In this document: positions 34,739-42,833 of the stretch, in pieces | How positions within the stretch are numbered: the first letter of the stretch is position 1 | Layout: every line of letters starts with the position of its first letter | Assembly: GCF_001881565.1 (NCBI RefSeq) | Contig: NZ_MPDJ01000001.1 | Span: 313,966 to 377,965, forward strand | Direction of reading: 5' to 3' | From: Eisenbergiella tayi | GTDB lineage: Bacteria > Bacillota > Clostridia > Lachnospirales > Lachnospiraceae | DNA: 64,000 nt | Translations under genes and position numbers: made by a program | The notes under the pieces: model-generated | Databases searched by the model: none | Told to the model about the DNA's origin: nothing | The model's input: only the letters and a program-made list of their open reading frames with translations

Positions 34739-36259
34739 TCATGCCTCCTTTCCGTCCGTACCTGCATTTACAGTGCCATCTGCCGTTTTGGCATTTCTTC
34801 CTTCCCATGCCGGGCTGAGGGGGAACTTCCCTCTCGCCTGTTCATAGGTATAGGCCGCACGGATCAGTTTTTTCTCCTGAAAACAGTCGCCGATCAACTG
34901 CAGTCCAATGGGCAGCCCGTCGCTGCTCACTCCGCAGGGAAGGCTGACAGCAGGAAGGCCGGCAAGGTTCACGGAGATGGTATAGATGTCTCCCAGATAC
35001 ATCCGCAAGGGGTCTGTGAGGCTTTTGCCGAGCTGCGGAGCCGTAGTGGGCGCTACCGGCCCAAGCAGGCAGTCAAAACGTCCGAATGCCTCATCAAAAG
35101 CTTTTTTAATCAGCGCCTTCACTTTAAGCGCCTTCAGATAGTACGCATCATAATAGCCGGAGCTCAGGACGAAAGATCCCAGCATAATACGGCGTTTCAC
35201 TTCCGGGCCAAAGCCTTCGGAACGTGTCTTTTTGTACATGGAATGAAGGCCATCATAATCTTTGGCTCGATACCCGTATTTGATGCCGTCAAACCGTTCC
35301 AGATTGGAGCTGGCTTCCGCGGAAGCAATAGTATAATAGGCGGGTATGGCATATTCCACAAGACTTAAATCAAATTCCTCCAGCACCGCCCCTTTTTTCT
35401 CAAGCTCTCCGGCTGCCCTCAGCACGGCTTCCTTCACTTCCCCGTCCAGACCTTCTCCCAGATAGTCTCTGGGGATTCCAATCCGCATGCCGCTCACATC
35501 AGCGGTAAGCGCCGACGTGAAATCCGTCTCACGTTCCATGGAGGTGGAATCTTTTGTGTCGTGGGAACTTATGGCTTCAAGTACGGCTGCGCAGTCTGAA
35601 ACATCCCTGCACAGCGGCCCTATCTGATCCAGGGAAGAGCCATAGGCAATGAGTCCATAGCGTGACACCGTTCCGTAGGTAGGCTTCATCCCGACCACGC
35701 CGCAGAAGCCCGCCGGCTGGCGGATAGAGCCGCCTGTATCGCTGCCCAGGGCAAAGTAACATTCCCCTGCCGCTACGGCTGCTGCCGAACCTCCTGAGGA
35801 GCCTCCCGGCACATGCTCCGGGTTCCAGGGGTTCCTGGTAACTCCATAGGCGGAGGTTTCCGTCGTGGAACCCATGGCAAATTCATCCATATTTGTCTTT
35901 CCCAGAATAATGGCTCCTGCCTTTTCCAGATTCACCACGGCTTCTGCACTGAAGGTGGGAACGAAACCGGAAAGGATGCGGGATGCACAGGTGGTTTCCA
36001 CATCCTCCGTACAGATATTATCCTTCACGGCTACCGGCACTCCCGCCAGGGGGCCTGTCAATTCACCGGAATCAATGGCCGCCTGCACCTCCCCGGCCCT
36101 TTTCAGGGCCCGTTCCTTATCCAGGCTGATATAGCAGTGATAGTTCTTTTCCTGTTTCTCAATTTGTGCGAAAACTGCCTGAACAGCGTCCTGACAGGTA
36201 CATTCCTTTTTCTTTATTTTATCGGCCAGCTCCAGGGCCGTACATTCCAACAGGCTCAT
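34739..36259 (-). CDS. gatA: Asp-tRNA(Asn)/Glu-tRNA(Gln) amidotransferase subunit A
   Basis: A 506-residue amidase-signature enzyme that releases ammonia from glutamine for GatB. The Ser-cisSer-Lys triad is visible as Lys79 (PVAVKDN), Ser154 (GGSSGGSA) and Ser178 (SDTGGSIRQPA). Length is slightly above the usual ~485, with a Lys-rich tail. ATG 36259 follows AGAGGGAG. It lies between gatC and gatB in a compact operon. Confidence 0.97.
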   Translation of the reverse strand: MSLLECTALELADKIKKKECTCQDAVQAVFAQIEKQEKNYHCYISLDKERALKRAGEVQAAIDSGELTGPLAGVPVAVKDNICTEDVETTCASRILSGFVPTFSAEAVVNLEKAGAIILGKTNMDEFAMGSTTETSAYGVTRNPWNPEHVPGGSSGGSAAAVAAGECYFALGSDTGGSIRQPAGFCGVVGMKPTYGTVSRYGLIAYGSSLDQIGPLCRDVSDCAAVLEAISSHDTKDSTSMERETDFTSALTADVSGMRIGIPRDYLGEGLDGEVKEAVLRAAGELEKKGAVLEEFDLSLVEYAIPAYYTIASAEASSNLERFDGIKYGYRAKDYDGLHSMYKKTRSEGFGPEVKRRIMLGSFVLSSGYYDAYYLKALKVKALIKKAFDEAFGRFDCLLGPVAPTTAPQLGKSLTDPLRMYLGDIYTISVNLAGLPAVSLPCGVSSDGLPIGLQLIGDCFQEKKLIRAAYTYEQARGKFPLSPAWEGRNAKTADGTVNAGTDGKEA

Positions 36260-36326
36260 GTCTCCCTCTCTTTCCGCCTCTATTATGGAGGCCTTCCTTT
36301 TTCAAAGCACCGCCCGTTCCTCCGGG

Positions 36327-36620
36327 CTATTCCACCGTACGCGGTACTTTGAACATCCCTTCTTTTTCTCCCGGTGCATTTTTCAGTATTTTATCCCTGT
36401 TATCCGTGTTTGTGACTTCATCCTCCCGGAATACGTTGGTCACCGGAAAGAGATGGCTCATGGGCTCCACACCTTCCGTATCCAGTTCGTTCAGTTTATC
36501 TATATAATCCAGCATCCGGCCCATATCTGCCTTGGCCTGCTCCTTCTCTTCGCCGGATAATTCCAGTTTGGCAAGGATACCTACATACTCGATTGTTTCA
36601 TCATCAATGATATTTGCCAT
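36327..36620 (-). CDS. gatC: Asp-tRNA(Asn)/Glu-tRNA(Gln) amidotransferase subunit C
   Basis: A 97-residue GatC. The typical opening ([22 protein letters not shown]) and the C-terminal [22 protein letters not shown], which wraps GatA and GatB, are both present. ATG 36620 has AAAGGAG upstream. It is the first gat gene after aspS, separated by 93 bases containing a partial repeat of the aspS 3' end. Confidence 0.97.
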   Translation of the reverse strand: MANIIDDETIEYVGILAKLELSGEEKEQAKADMGRMLDYIDKLNELDTEGVEPMSHLFPVTNVFREDEVTNTDNRDKILKNAPGEKEGMFKVPRTVE

Positions 36621-36653
36621 GGTTAGCTCCTTTCTATTGTTCGGCAGTTATTA

Positions 36654-36740
36654 AGGTTCGAGTCGACCCATAGTCCCACGTGACTTGAGCCGCTATCCCG
36701 GTTACGTCTGCCCTTAAGGTTCCAGTCGGCTCAAGTCACG
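36654..36740. repeat. Repeat of the aspS 3' end plus 14 bp inverted repeat
   Basis: A copy of the aspS tail (minus strand GTCGACTCGAACCTTAA, 36654-36670) repeats the true end (GCCGACTGGAACCTTAA, 36714-36730) with two changes. In addition CGTGACTTGAGCCG at 36679-36692 is the exact complement of 36727-36740, so the aspS stop region can fold into a hairpin. Confidence 0.75.
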
Positions 36741-38045
36741 GGGAAACAGTGTTGTTTCACGGACATTATCTTCTCCGATAAGCTTCATGGTAAGGCGTTC
36801 CAGTCCGATGCCGAGGCCTCCGTGGGGAGGCATGCCGTGTTTGAAAGCCATCAGGTAGTGCTCCATTCCTTCCTCAGTCATGCCGCGCTTATATATTTTA
36901 TCGATAAGCATGCCGTAGTCATGGATACGCTGTCCGCCTGTCGTGATTTCCATTCCCTTAAAAAGGCAGTCAAAGCTCAATGTATAGGTAGGATCCGCAG
37001 GATCATCCATAGCATAGAAAGGACGCTTTTTACTGGGATAATGTGTGACAAATACGAAATCGCTTCCGAATTCTTCCCTGAAATACTTACCGATGAGCAC
37101 CTCTTCCTCCGGTTCCAGATCATAGGGGTTTTTAATGGGCCGGTCATACTTTTCGCTCACCAGCCGCTTCGCCTCGTCGAATCTTACACAGGGGATTTTA
37201 TCCACCCTGGGGAGCTCCGTTCCCAGAAGCTTCAGCTCCCTCTGGTATTCCTTTTCCAGAAGCTTCATGATGTTCTGAAGGGCGCCGGTTTCCATCGCCA
37301 TAATATCCTCAAACCCATCGATATAACCCATTTCAAAATCAAGGGAAGTATACTCGTTCAGATGGCGTTTGGTGTTGTGCTTTTCCGCACGGAACACAGG
37401 CGCTGTTTCAAATACCCGGTCAAATACCCCTACCATCATCTGTTTATAAAACTGTGGGCTTTGTGCCAGAACTGCAGGACGGTGAAAATAATCCAGCTTG
37501 AAAATATTGGCTCCGCCCTCGGCTCCCTTGGAACCGATTTTAGGAGTATGGATTTCCGTAAAGCCCTGGGCTGTCAGGAAATCACGGAAGCCCCTTACAA
37601 TTCCTTCCTGGATGCGGAACTTGGCGCGTTCTCTGATATTTCGCAGGGATATCGGCCTTAAATCCAGGTTTGTTTCCAGAGAAACGTTCATTTTCCATTT
37701 GGAAACCGGGATGGGCATTGCCTCTGTGGGTTCCGAAAGAATCCTGACCGACTTCATCCTGACCTCTATTCCGGACGGCGCTTTTTCGGAAAGCGCCAGG
37801 GTCCCGGACACCTCTATGGTATCAGCCTCCTTCAAATCCTTCAGGGAAAAGTCCGCCGCACCCGGCTCATATACGCACTGCAGCAGCCCTTCCCTCTTCC
37901 TGAGAATGACAAAAGCAATCGGCCCCATATCCCGTATGGTATGGATCGCCCCATTTACCTTTACCTCGCTCCCCTCCAGGCCGGGCCTGACAAGGTCTGA
38001 AATTTCCATTGTTTCTTTTTGCAGTACTCCCGTTAAAAACTCCAT
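36714..38045 (-). CDS. aspS: Aspartate--tRNA ligase, non-discriminating archaeal-type (AspS2)
   Basis: A 443-residue class II synthetase. An N-terminal OB-fold anticodon-binding domain (about 1-110) is followed directly by the catalytic core (motif 2 FRAEKHNTKRHLNEY, motif 3 GGLGIGLERLTM). The bacterial GAD insertion is absent and the enzyme is ~150 residues shorter than bacterial AspRS, marking the archaeal-type form that also charges tRNA(Asn). Start 38045 (AAAGGAG upstream) is preferred over the frame opening inside the T-box at 38195. Linkage with gatCAB and an Asn-type T-box supports indirect Asn-tRNA(Asn) synthesis. Confidence 0.93.
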   Translation of the reverse strand: MEFLTGVLQKETMEISDLVRPGLEGSEVKVNGAIHTIRDMGPIAFVILRKREGLLQCVYEPGAADFSLKDLKEADTIEVSGTLALSEKAPSGIEVRMKSVRILSEPTEAMPIPVSKWKMNVSLETNLDLRPISLRNIRERAKFRIQEGIVRGFRDFLTAQGFTEIHTPKIGSKGAEGGANIFKLDYFHRPAVLAQSPQFYKQMMVGVFDRVFETAPVFRAEKHNTKRHLNEYTSLDFEMGYIDGFEDIMAMETGALQNIMKLLEKEYQRELKLLGTELPRVDKIPCVRFDEAKRLVSEKYDRPIKNPYDLEPEEEVLIGKYFREEFGSDFVFVTHYPSKKRPFYAMDDPADPTYTLSFDCLFKGMEITTGGQRIHDYGMLIDKIYKRGMTEEGMEHYLMAFKHGMPPHGGLGIGLERLTMKLIGEDNVRETTLFPRDLSRLEP

Positions 38046-38101
38046 AATTCTGGTCTCCTTTTTTGTGGCTGGTTTGCAGTTTCCGGCTGCGGGGCGGACA
38101 T

Positions 38102-38391
38102 AAAAAAGTCCCGGAATGCAGTAAACTGCATTCCGGGACGGATTCCATTCAAATCCGCGGTACCACCCGCATTGACAAGACGGCACTTCCAACAAAATGC
38201 TTCATCGCCTCATCCACTCTTACACTTAACGCGCGTCACACGGATTACCCTACGTCTCCGAAAAGATTTCAGATAACCAGCTCCCGGGTGTTCCCTTCGT
38301 CAGCTTTCACAAGCAGCGCTTTCAGTCGGTGGCGCTGCATTCCTGTCGCTTCCCCTGACAAGAGTCCCGTTCTTTGCTTTTCTATAAATTG
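38102..38391 (-). ncRNA. T-box riboswitch leader, Asn specifier (AAC)
   Basis: The conserved T-box GGGTGGTACCGCGG (38155-38168) precedes an intrinsic terminator (14 bp stem 38108-38121/38126-38139, then TTTTTT). In Stem I, CGGG (38366-38369) pairs with CCCG (38285-38288), and GTCAG pairs with CTGAC above the loop. The specifier is AAC (38290-38292) followed by the usual purine, A38289. Uncharged tRNA(Asn) would stabilise the antiterminator and turn on aspS-gatCAB. GAA overlaps AAC by one base shift (GAAC). Confidence 0.92.
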
Positions 38392-38397
38392 TTTCAC

Positions 38398-38426
38398 ATA
38401 ATAACACAAATATAATTATTTGGCAA
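38398..38426 (-). promoter_or_regulatory. Promoter of the T-box/aspS-gatCAB operon
   Basis: TTGCCA (38421-38426) and TATTAT (38398-38403) on the minus strand are separated by exactly 17 bases, placing the transcript start about 38391 at the T-box 5' end. Confidence 0.75.
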
Positions 38427-38470
38427 GGGGTTTTTTTACCAGCTAAAAGCCGGGCGGGCCTGAAAAACCC

Positions 38471-39685
38471 TTAAATCCCCTTAATCCTCTCCACAGCCTC
38501 CACCGTATTCTCATAACTCCCGAAAGCCGTCAGCCTGAAATAATGCTCTCCGCTGGGTCCAAATCCCGATCCCGGCGTCCCCACCACGTTAGCCTTTTCA
38601 AGCAGATAATCAAAAAACTCCCAGTTCGTCATCTTATCCGGCGTTTTCATCCACACATAAGGCGAATTCACCCCGCCGTAAACCTCATACCCGGCACCTT
38701 TCAGTCCCTCAAGAATATAGTGGGCATTCTTCATATACCGCCCCACCATCTCTCGGATCTGCTGCTTTCCCTCTTTCGAATAAACAGCCTCCCCGGCTCT
38801 CTGCACAATATAAGGCGCCCCGTTATACTTCGTCCCATGCCTTCTGGCCCACAGCCCGTTCAAAGCCACATCCCCGGCCTTCAGATCACACGGCACAACC
38901 GTATAAGCGAGCCTCAGCCCCGTAAAACCTGCATTCTTTGAAAACGAACGCAGCTCAATAGCACAGGTTCTTGCCCCGTCACACTCATAAATACTATGAG
39001 GCACATCCTCCTGTGCAATATAGGCCTCATAAGCCGCATCAAAAATAATCACAGCCCCGACCTTATTGGCATAGTCCACCCATACCTGGAGCTGATCCTT
39101 AGTAATGGTACAGCCCGTAGGGTTATTCGGAAAGCACAGATAAATCATATCCGGCGTCTTTTTCGGCAGTTCAGGCACAAACCCGTTTTCCGCCGTACAG
39201 GGCATATAAATTACCTCACTCCATGTTTCCGACGCCGCATCATAGCTTCCGGTCCTTCCCGCCATCACATTGGAATCCACATAAACAGGATACACCGGAT
39301 CACAGACCGCAATCTTATTATCCAGCCCAAAAATTTCCTGGATATTGGCAGAATCCGATTTGGCCCCATCGGAAACAAAAATTTCATCCGCCCTGATATC
39401 ACAGCCTCTGGCGCGGAAATCATTTTCCACAATGGCATTCCTTAAAAACTCATACCCCAGATCCGGCGCATACCCATGGAATGTGGAAGCGTCGGCCATC
39501 TCATCCACCGCTTTATGAAGGGCCTCAACAACAGCAGCCGGAAGCGGCTGGGTTACATCCCCGATCCCCAGACGGATAATCTTTTTATCCGGATTGGCAG
39601 CGGCATAGGCATTCACCTTTTTGCCTATTGTGGAAAAAAGATAGCTGCCCGGCAATTTCAGATAATTTTCATTTACCTTAAACAT
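38471..39685 (-). CDS. dapL: LL-diaminopimelate aminotransferase
   Basis: A 404-residue PLP aminotransferase converting tetrahydrodipicolinate and glutamate directly to LL-diaminopimelate, for lysine and peptidoglycan. DapL hallmarks are the N-terminal [37 protein letters not shown] and PLP-binding Lys250 in [16 protein letters not shown] 39685 has CGGAGGAAA upstream. It follows dapF, its pathway successor, in the same operon. Codon choice is C-rich on the non-coding strand compared with neighbours. Confidence 0.96.
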   Translation of the reverse strand: MFKVNENYLKLPGSYLFSTIGKKVNAYAAANPDKKIIRLGIGDVTQPLPAAVVEALHKAVDEMADASTFHGYAPDLGYEFLRNAIVENDFRARGCDIRADEIFVSDGAKSDSANIQEIFGLDNKIAVCDPVYPVYVDSNVMAGRTGSYDAASETWSEVIYMPCTAENGFVPELPKKTPDMIYLCFPNNPTGCTITKDQLQVWVDYANKVGAVIIFDAAYEAYIAQEDVPHSIYECDGARTCAIELRSFSKNAGFTGLRLAYTVVPCDLKAGDVALNGLWARRHGTKYNGAPYIVQRAGEAVYSKEGKQQIREMVGRYMKNAHYILEGLKGAGYEVYGGVNSPYVWMKTPDKMTNWEFFDYLLEKANVVGTPGSGFGPSGEHYFRLTAFGSYENTVEAVERIKGI

Positions 39686-39729
39686 AGTTTCCTCCGTTTA
39701 TCTCTTACTTATTCCTGCACACAATTTTT

Positions 39730-40593
39730 TCAGACAGCAGAAAAATCCACGCTTCCTTCAAAAACCGTTACTGCAGGTCCTGTCATGTACACCAGATTGG
39801 TACGTTCCTCCCACTCAATATCCAGCTGTCCGCCAAGTACCTTAACCGTAACTTTCCTTCCGGTCAGGCCATTCAGGACACAGGCTACAGCCACGGCACA
39901 GCAGCCCGTCCCGCAGGCCAGAGTTTCACCCGTTCCCCGTTCCCAGACACGCATTTCCACAGTATTTTTATCCAGCACCTTTACAAACTCCGTATTGACT
40001 CTGCGGGGAAAGCGGGGATGATTTTCAAAAAAAGGCCCTATCTTTTCTATGGCAAGACCTGCCACATCCTCCATATACACAACCGCATGAGGATTCCCCA
40101 TGGAAACACAGGTCATCTCATATGTTTTTCCTTCCACCACGACAGGCTCCGAAACCGCCTGCTCCTTATCACATACAACCGGAACCTCCTCAGCTTTCAG
40201 TATGGGCTCTCCCATATTCACACGGACATTCTTCACCGTCCCGCCCTCTGTCAGCAGCTGTAAATACTTCACCTTTCCAAAGCTTTCCACCCGGATATCT
40301 TTTTTTTCCGTCAGCCCCTTGTCATATACAAATTTCCCCACACAGCGGATACCATTCCCGCACATTTCCGCACGGGTGCCGTCCGCATTATACATCTCCA
40401 TTTCAAAATCAGCCGTCTGCGACGGATTGACAAAAATCACGCCGTCTCCTCCGATTCCGAAATGCCTGTCACTCATTTTTCTTACAAAATCAGGCTTCTG
40501 CTGCTGCGGAATAATCTCCGTAAATCCCGTAAATCCATTGATATAAACATAATCATTCCCGCAGCCCTGCATCTTCGTAAAATTTATCTGCAT
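39730..40593 (-). CDS. dapF: Diaminopimelate epimerase
   Basis: A 287-residue cofactor-independent epimerase converting LL- to meso-diaminopimelate. The opening FTKMQGCGNDYVYI and the two catalytic cysteines are seen: Cys78 in EMCGNGIRC and Cys227 in LACGTGCCA. ATG 40593 has AAAGGGA upstream. It starts 15 bases after the ANTAR gene and is followed by dapL. Confidence 0.97.
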   Translation of the reverse strand: MQINFTKMQGCGNDYVYINGFTGFTEIIPQQQKPDFVRKMSDRHFGIGGDGVIFVNPSQTADFEMEMYNADGTRAEMCGNGIRCVGKFVYDKGLTEKKDIRVESFGKVKYLQLLTEGGTVKNVRVNMGEPILKAEEVPVVCDKEQAVSEPVVVEGKTYEMTCVSMGNPHAVVYMEDVAGLAIEKIGPFFENHPRFPRRVNTEFVKVLDKNTVEMRVWERGTGETLACGTGCCAVAVACVLNGLTGRKVTVKVLGGQLDIEWEERTNLVYMTGPAVTVFEGSVDFSAV

Positions 40594-40607
40594 CCGCTTA
40601 TCCCTTT

Positions 40608-41168
40608 CTAATACTGCATCGTAGTCAGCACCATCTTAGCCGTCTCCACCATGCTGGTACTGCTGTCCATACTGCATTTCTGTATATATCTGTGCGCTTC
40701 CTCTTCCGACATATGGTTCCGCTCCATCAACAGGCATTTCGCCTCTTTGATCAGGGCCAGCTCCTCCGGTTTCCGCTCCCTGGGAATGAGCCGCTGGCGT
40801 CTGCGCCGCCTTTCCACGGACTGACACATCATGTCCACGGTACTCACCAGTTCATGTACCTTCAAGGGCATGGAAAGACATACAATGTCCCGCCCGGCAC
40901 CCTTCAGATTCACCTCTCCGAGGTAAGCATTGGAAGCCATGAGCAGCATCTGCATCCCCTCGGGAAGACAATCCAAAAGTTCGGAATAAAGCATATCTAT
41001 CAGCTTATAGCCGCAGATGACGATACCATTGGTATAATCCTCCGCCAACCCAATTGCCTGTGCTCCGGTGGTACAGGCCGCCATAGCAGAAAAACCATTG
41101 CGCACAAGAACATTCTTGATGCTTTTGGCATCCTCTATTTTGGGAAAGACCACAATGATATTTGTCAC
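40608..41168 (-). CDS. ANTAR domain RNA-binding response regulator, glnA-linked
   Basis: A 186-residue protein with a degenerate receiver-like N-terminal domain (IIVVFPKIEDAKSIKNVL; the usual Asp is not evident) and a C-terminal ANTAR three-helix domain (about 130-186; ALIKEAKCLLMERNHMSEEEAHRYIQ). ANTAR proteins prevent termination by binding paired hairpins in leader RNA. The start is GTG at 41168 with GGAGG seven bases upstream. Position directly after glnA suggests control of nitrogen genes, similar to NasT/GlnR-type clostridial regulators. Confidence 0.87.
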   Translation of the reverse strand: MTNIIVVFPKIEDAKSIKNVLVRNGFSAMAACTTGAQAIGLAEDYTNGIVICGYKLIDMLYSELLDCLPEGMQMLLMASNAYLGEVNLKGAGRDIVCLSMPLKVHELVSTVDMMCQSVERRRRRQRLIPRERKPEELALIKEAKCLLMERNHMSEEEAHRYIQKCSMDSSTSMVETAKMVLTTMQY

Positions 41169-41275
41169 ATGCGCACCTCCTTCTATGCGTAACAACTGTT
41201 ACGGATACACTGTCCGGATCTCAGGCTGTAAAATTATGCATAAGAATGCCCGACAGCTGCAAGAAAAAGATACGC

Positions 41276-42619
41276 TTAATACCGGTACAAATATTCATCG
41301 ATTTCCCAATCCGTTATCTGGGCGCAATACTTGTTCCATTCTTCCTTTTTTGCCTCTATATATTTGTTTGCCACATGATTGCCCAGGCTGTTTTGGATAA
41401 ATTCATCCTTTTCCAGTTCCTCAATGGCTTCAAAAAGGGTACCCGGAAGCCTCTCGATGCCTGCCAGGCTCTTTTCCTCATCGGACATGGAAAAAATATT
41501 GCAGTTGACACTTTCAGGGGGCTCTATCTTTTCACGGATCCCTTCCAGGCCCGCACGCAGGCAGACTGCCAGCGCCAGATAAGGATTGGCCGCCGGATCC
41601 GGGCTTCTTAACTCAATCCGTGTCTCATCCCCTCTTGACGCAGGTATCCGTATCAGCGGACTCCTGTTCGTCGTGCTCCAGGCGATATAAACCGGCGCTT
41701 CATATCCGGGAACCAGCCTTTTATAGGAATTAACCAGAGGATTGGTAATCGCGGTAATCGCCTTAATATGCTTCATAATACCGCCGATAAAATAATAAGC
41801 CTCCCTGCTCAGTCCGTCCTTCCCTTCCGGATCCTGGAATATATTCCTTCCGTCCCTGGATAAAGACATATTAATATGCATGCCGGAGCCGTTCACCCCT
41901 GCCTTGGGTTTCGGCATAAAAGTGGCATGAAGGCCGTGGCGCTTGGCAATTGTTTTCACGGTAAGCTTGAAGGTCATTATATTGTCAGCTGTGGCAAGAG
42001 CCTCATCGTATTCAAAGTCAATTTCATGCTGGGCAGGCGCCGCCTCATGATGTGACGACTCCACAACAAAGCCCATATCCTCCAGGGTCAGCACCATATC
42101 CCTTCTGGCATTCTCCCCCAGATCCACCGGTCCCAAATCAAAATACCCGGCCTGTTCATGGCTGATCGTTGTCGGCATGGCATTCTCATCCATATGAAAC
42201 AGGAAAAATTCACATTCCGGCCCCACCTTAAAAGTATACCCCATTTCTTCCGCTTCCTTCAGCGCACGCCTGAGAATATATCTGGAGTCACCCTCAAAAG
42301 GCTCTCCTCCCGGACGATATACGTCACAAATCAGCCGTGCCACCTTTCCCTGCTGCGGTCTCCAGGGAAATATTTCCAGGGTGCTTAAATCCGGATAAAG
42401 AAAAAGATCGGATTCTTCAATCTTAACAAAGCCTTCAATTGCCGAACCGTCAAACATACATTTGTTATCAAGCGCTTTCAGCAGCTGGCTGGAGGTAATT
42501 GCCATATTTTTCAGGCAGCCGAACATATCTGTGAACTGGAGTCGGATAAATTCCACATCTTCCTCTTCCACCAGGTTCATGATGTCCTCTTTGGTATAAT
42601 TCTTTTTGGATGATTGCAT
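41276..42619 (-). CDS. glnA: Glutamine synthetase type I
   Basis: A 447-residue ATP-dependent glutamine synthetase. Landmarks are the beta-grasp domain ([16 protein letters not shown]), GPECEFFLF, the [13 protein letters not shown] metal-binding region, NGSGMHIN, and [13 protein letters not shown]. The length fits the GSI-alpha class without adenylylation insertion. ATG 42619 is preferred to ATG 42628 because AAAGGA would otherwise touch the start. It heads glnA-ANTAR-dapF-dapL, linking ammonium assimilation with diaminopimelate synthesis. Confidence 0.96.
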   Translation of the reverse strand: MQSSKKNYTKEDIMNLVEEEDVEFIRLQFTDMFGCLKNMAITSSQLLKALDNKCMFDGSAIEGFVKIEESDLFLYPDLSTLEIFPWRPQQGKVARLICDVYRPGGEPFEGDSRYILRRALKEAEEMGYTFKVGPECEFFLFHMDENAMPTTISHEQAGYFDLGPVDLGENARRDMVLTLEDMGFVVESSHHEAAPAQHEIDFEYDEALATADNIMTFKLTVKTIAKRHGLHATFMPKPKAGVNGSGMHINMSLSRDGRNIFQDPEGKDGLSREAYYFIGGIMKHIKAITAITNPLVNSYKRLVPGYEAPVYIAWSTTNRSPLIRIPASRGDETRIELRSPDPAANPYLALAVCLRAGLEGIREKIEPPESVNCNIFSMSDEEKSLAGIERLPGTLFEAIEELEKDEFIQNSLGNHVANKYIEAKKEEWNKYCAQITDWEIDEYLYRY

Positions 42620-42749
42620 ACACTTCATTCCTTTCTTACCGAAATAATCCCTTGGTTAATCAATTCCCTCTGCCATCCGTTTCCACTCCGGAGGCATCAT
42701 CAGGAGAGGCTTCTTCCTCAGACCAAGCAGTCCGTCCTGCCGTTCAATA

Positions 42750-42790
42750 AGAAAAAAGGGTGCTCTTACCCCACCGGTAAGAACACCCTT
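42750..42790 (-). terminator. Intrinsic terminator in the glnA leader / after the chemoreceptor gene
   Basis: AAGGGTG[T]TCTTACC pairs with GGTAAGAGCACCCTT (42756-42790; one wobble, short loop) and is followed by TTTTTTC on the minus strand. It follows the chemoreceptor stop by 40 bases but is also downstream of a promoter-like sequence at 42804-42833, so it may act as a glnA attenuator as well. Confidence 0.85.
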
Positions 42791-42803
42791 GCCCTACTTT
42801 CAT

Positions 42804-42833
42804 ATACTACCAGCAGCTGTCAGGGTCTGTCAA
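42804..42833 (-). promoter_or_regulatory. Candidate glnA promoter overlapping the chemoreceptor stop
   Basis: TTGACA (42828-42833) and TAGTAT (42804-42809) on the minus strand are 18 bases apart. The -35 includes the TGA of the chemoreceptor gene. A transcript from here would meet the terminator at 42756-42790 within about 45 bases. Confidence 0.6.

Noticed and set aside
36654..36690. Sequence GGTTCGAGTC resembling a tRNA T-arm
   Set aside because: Flanking bases do not form a T-stem, and no acceptor, D or anticodon stem is found on either strand; it is better explained by the aspS tail duplication.
38428..38470. GGGTTTTT...AAAAAAACCCC pairing after dapL as a terminator
   Set aside because: The stem is mostly A/T and no U-run follows on the minus strand; evidence is too weak to list as a feature.
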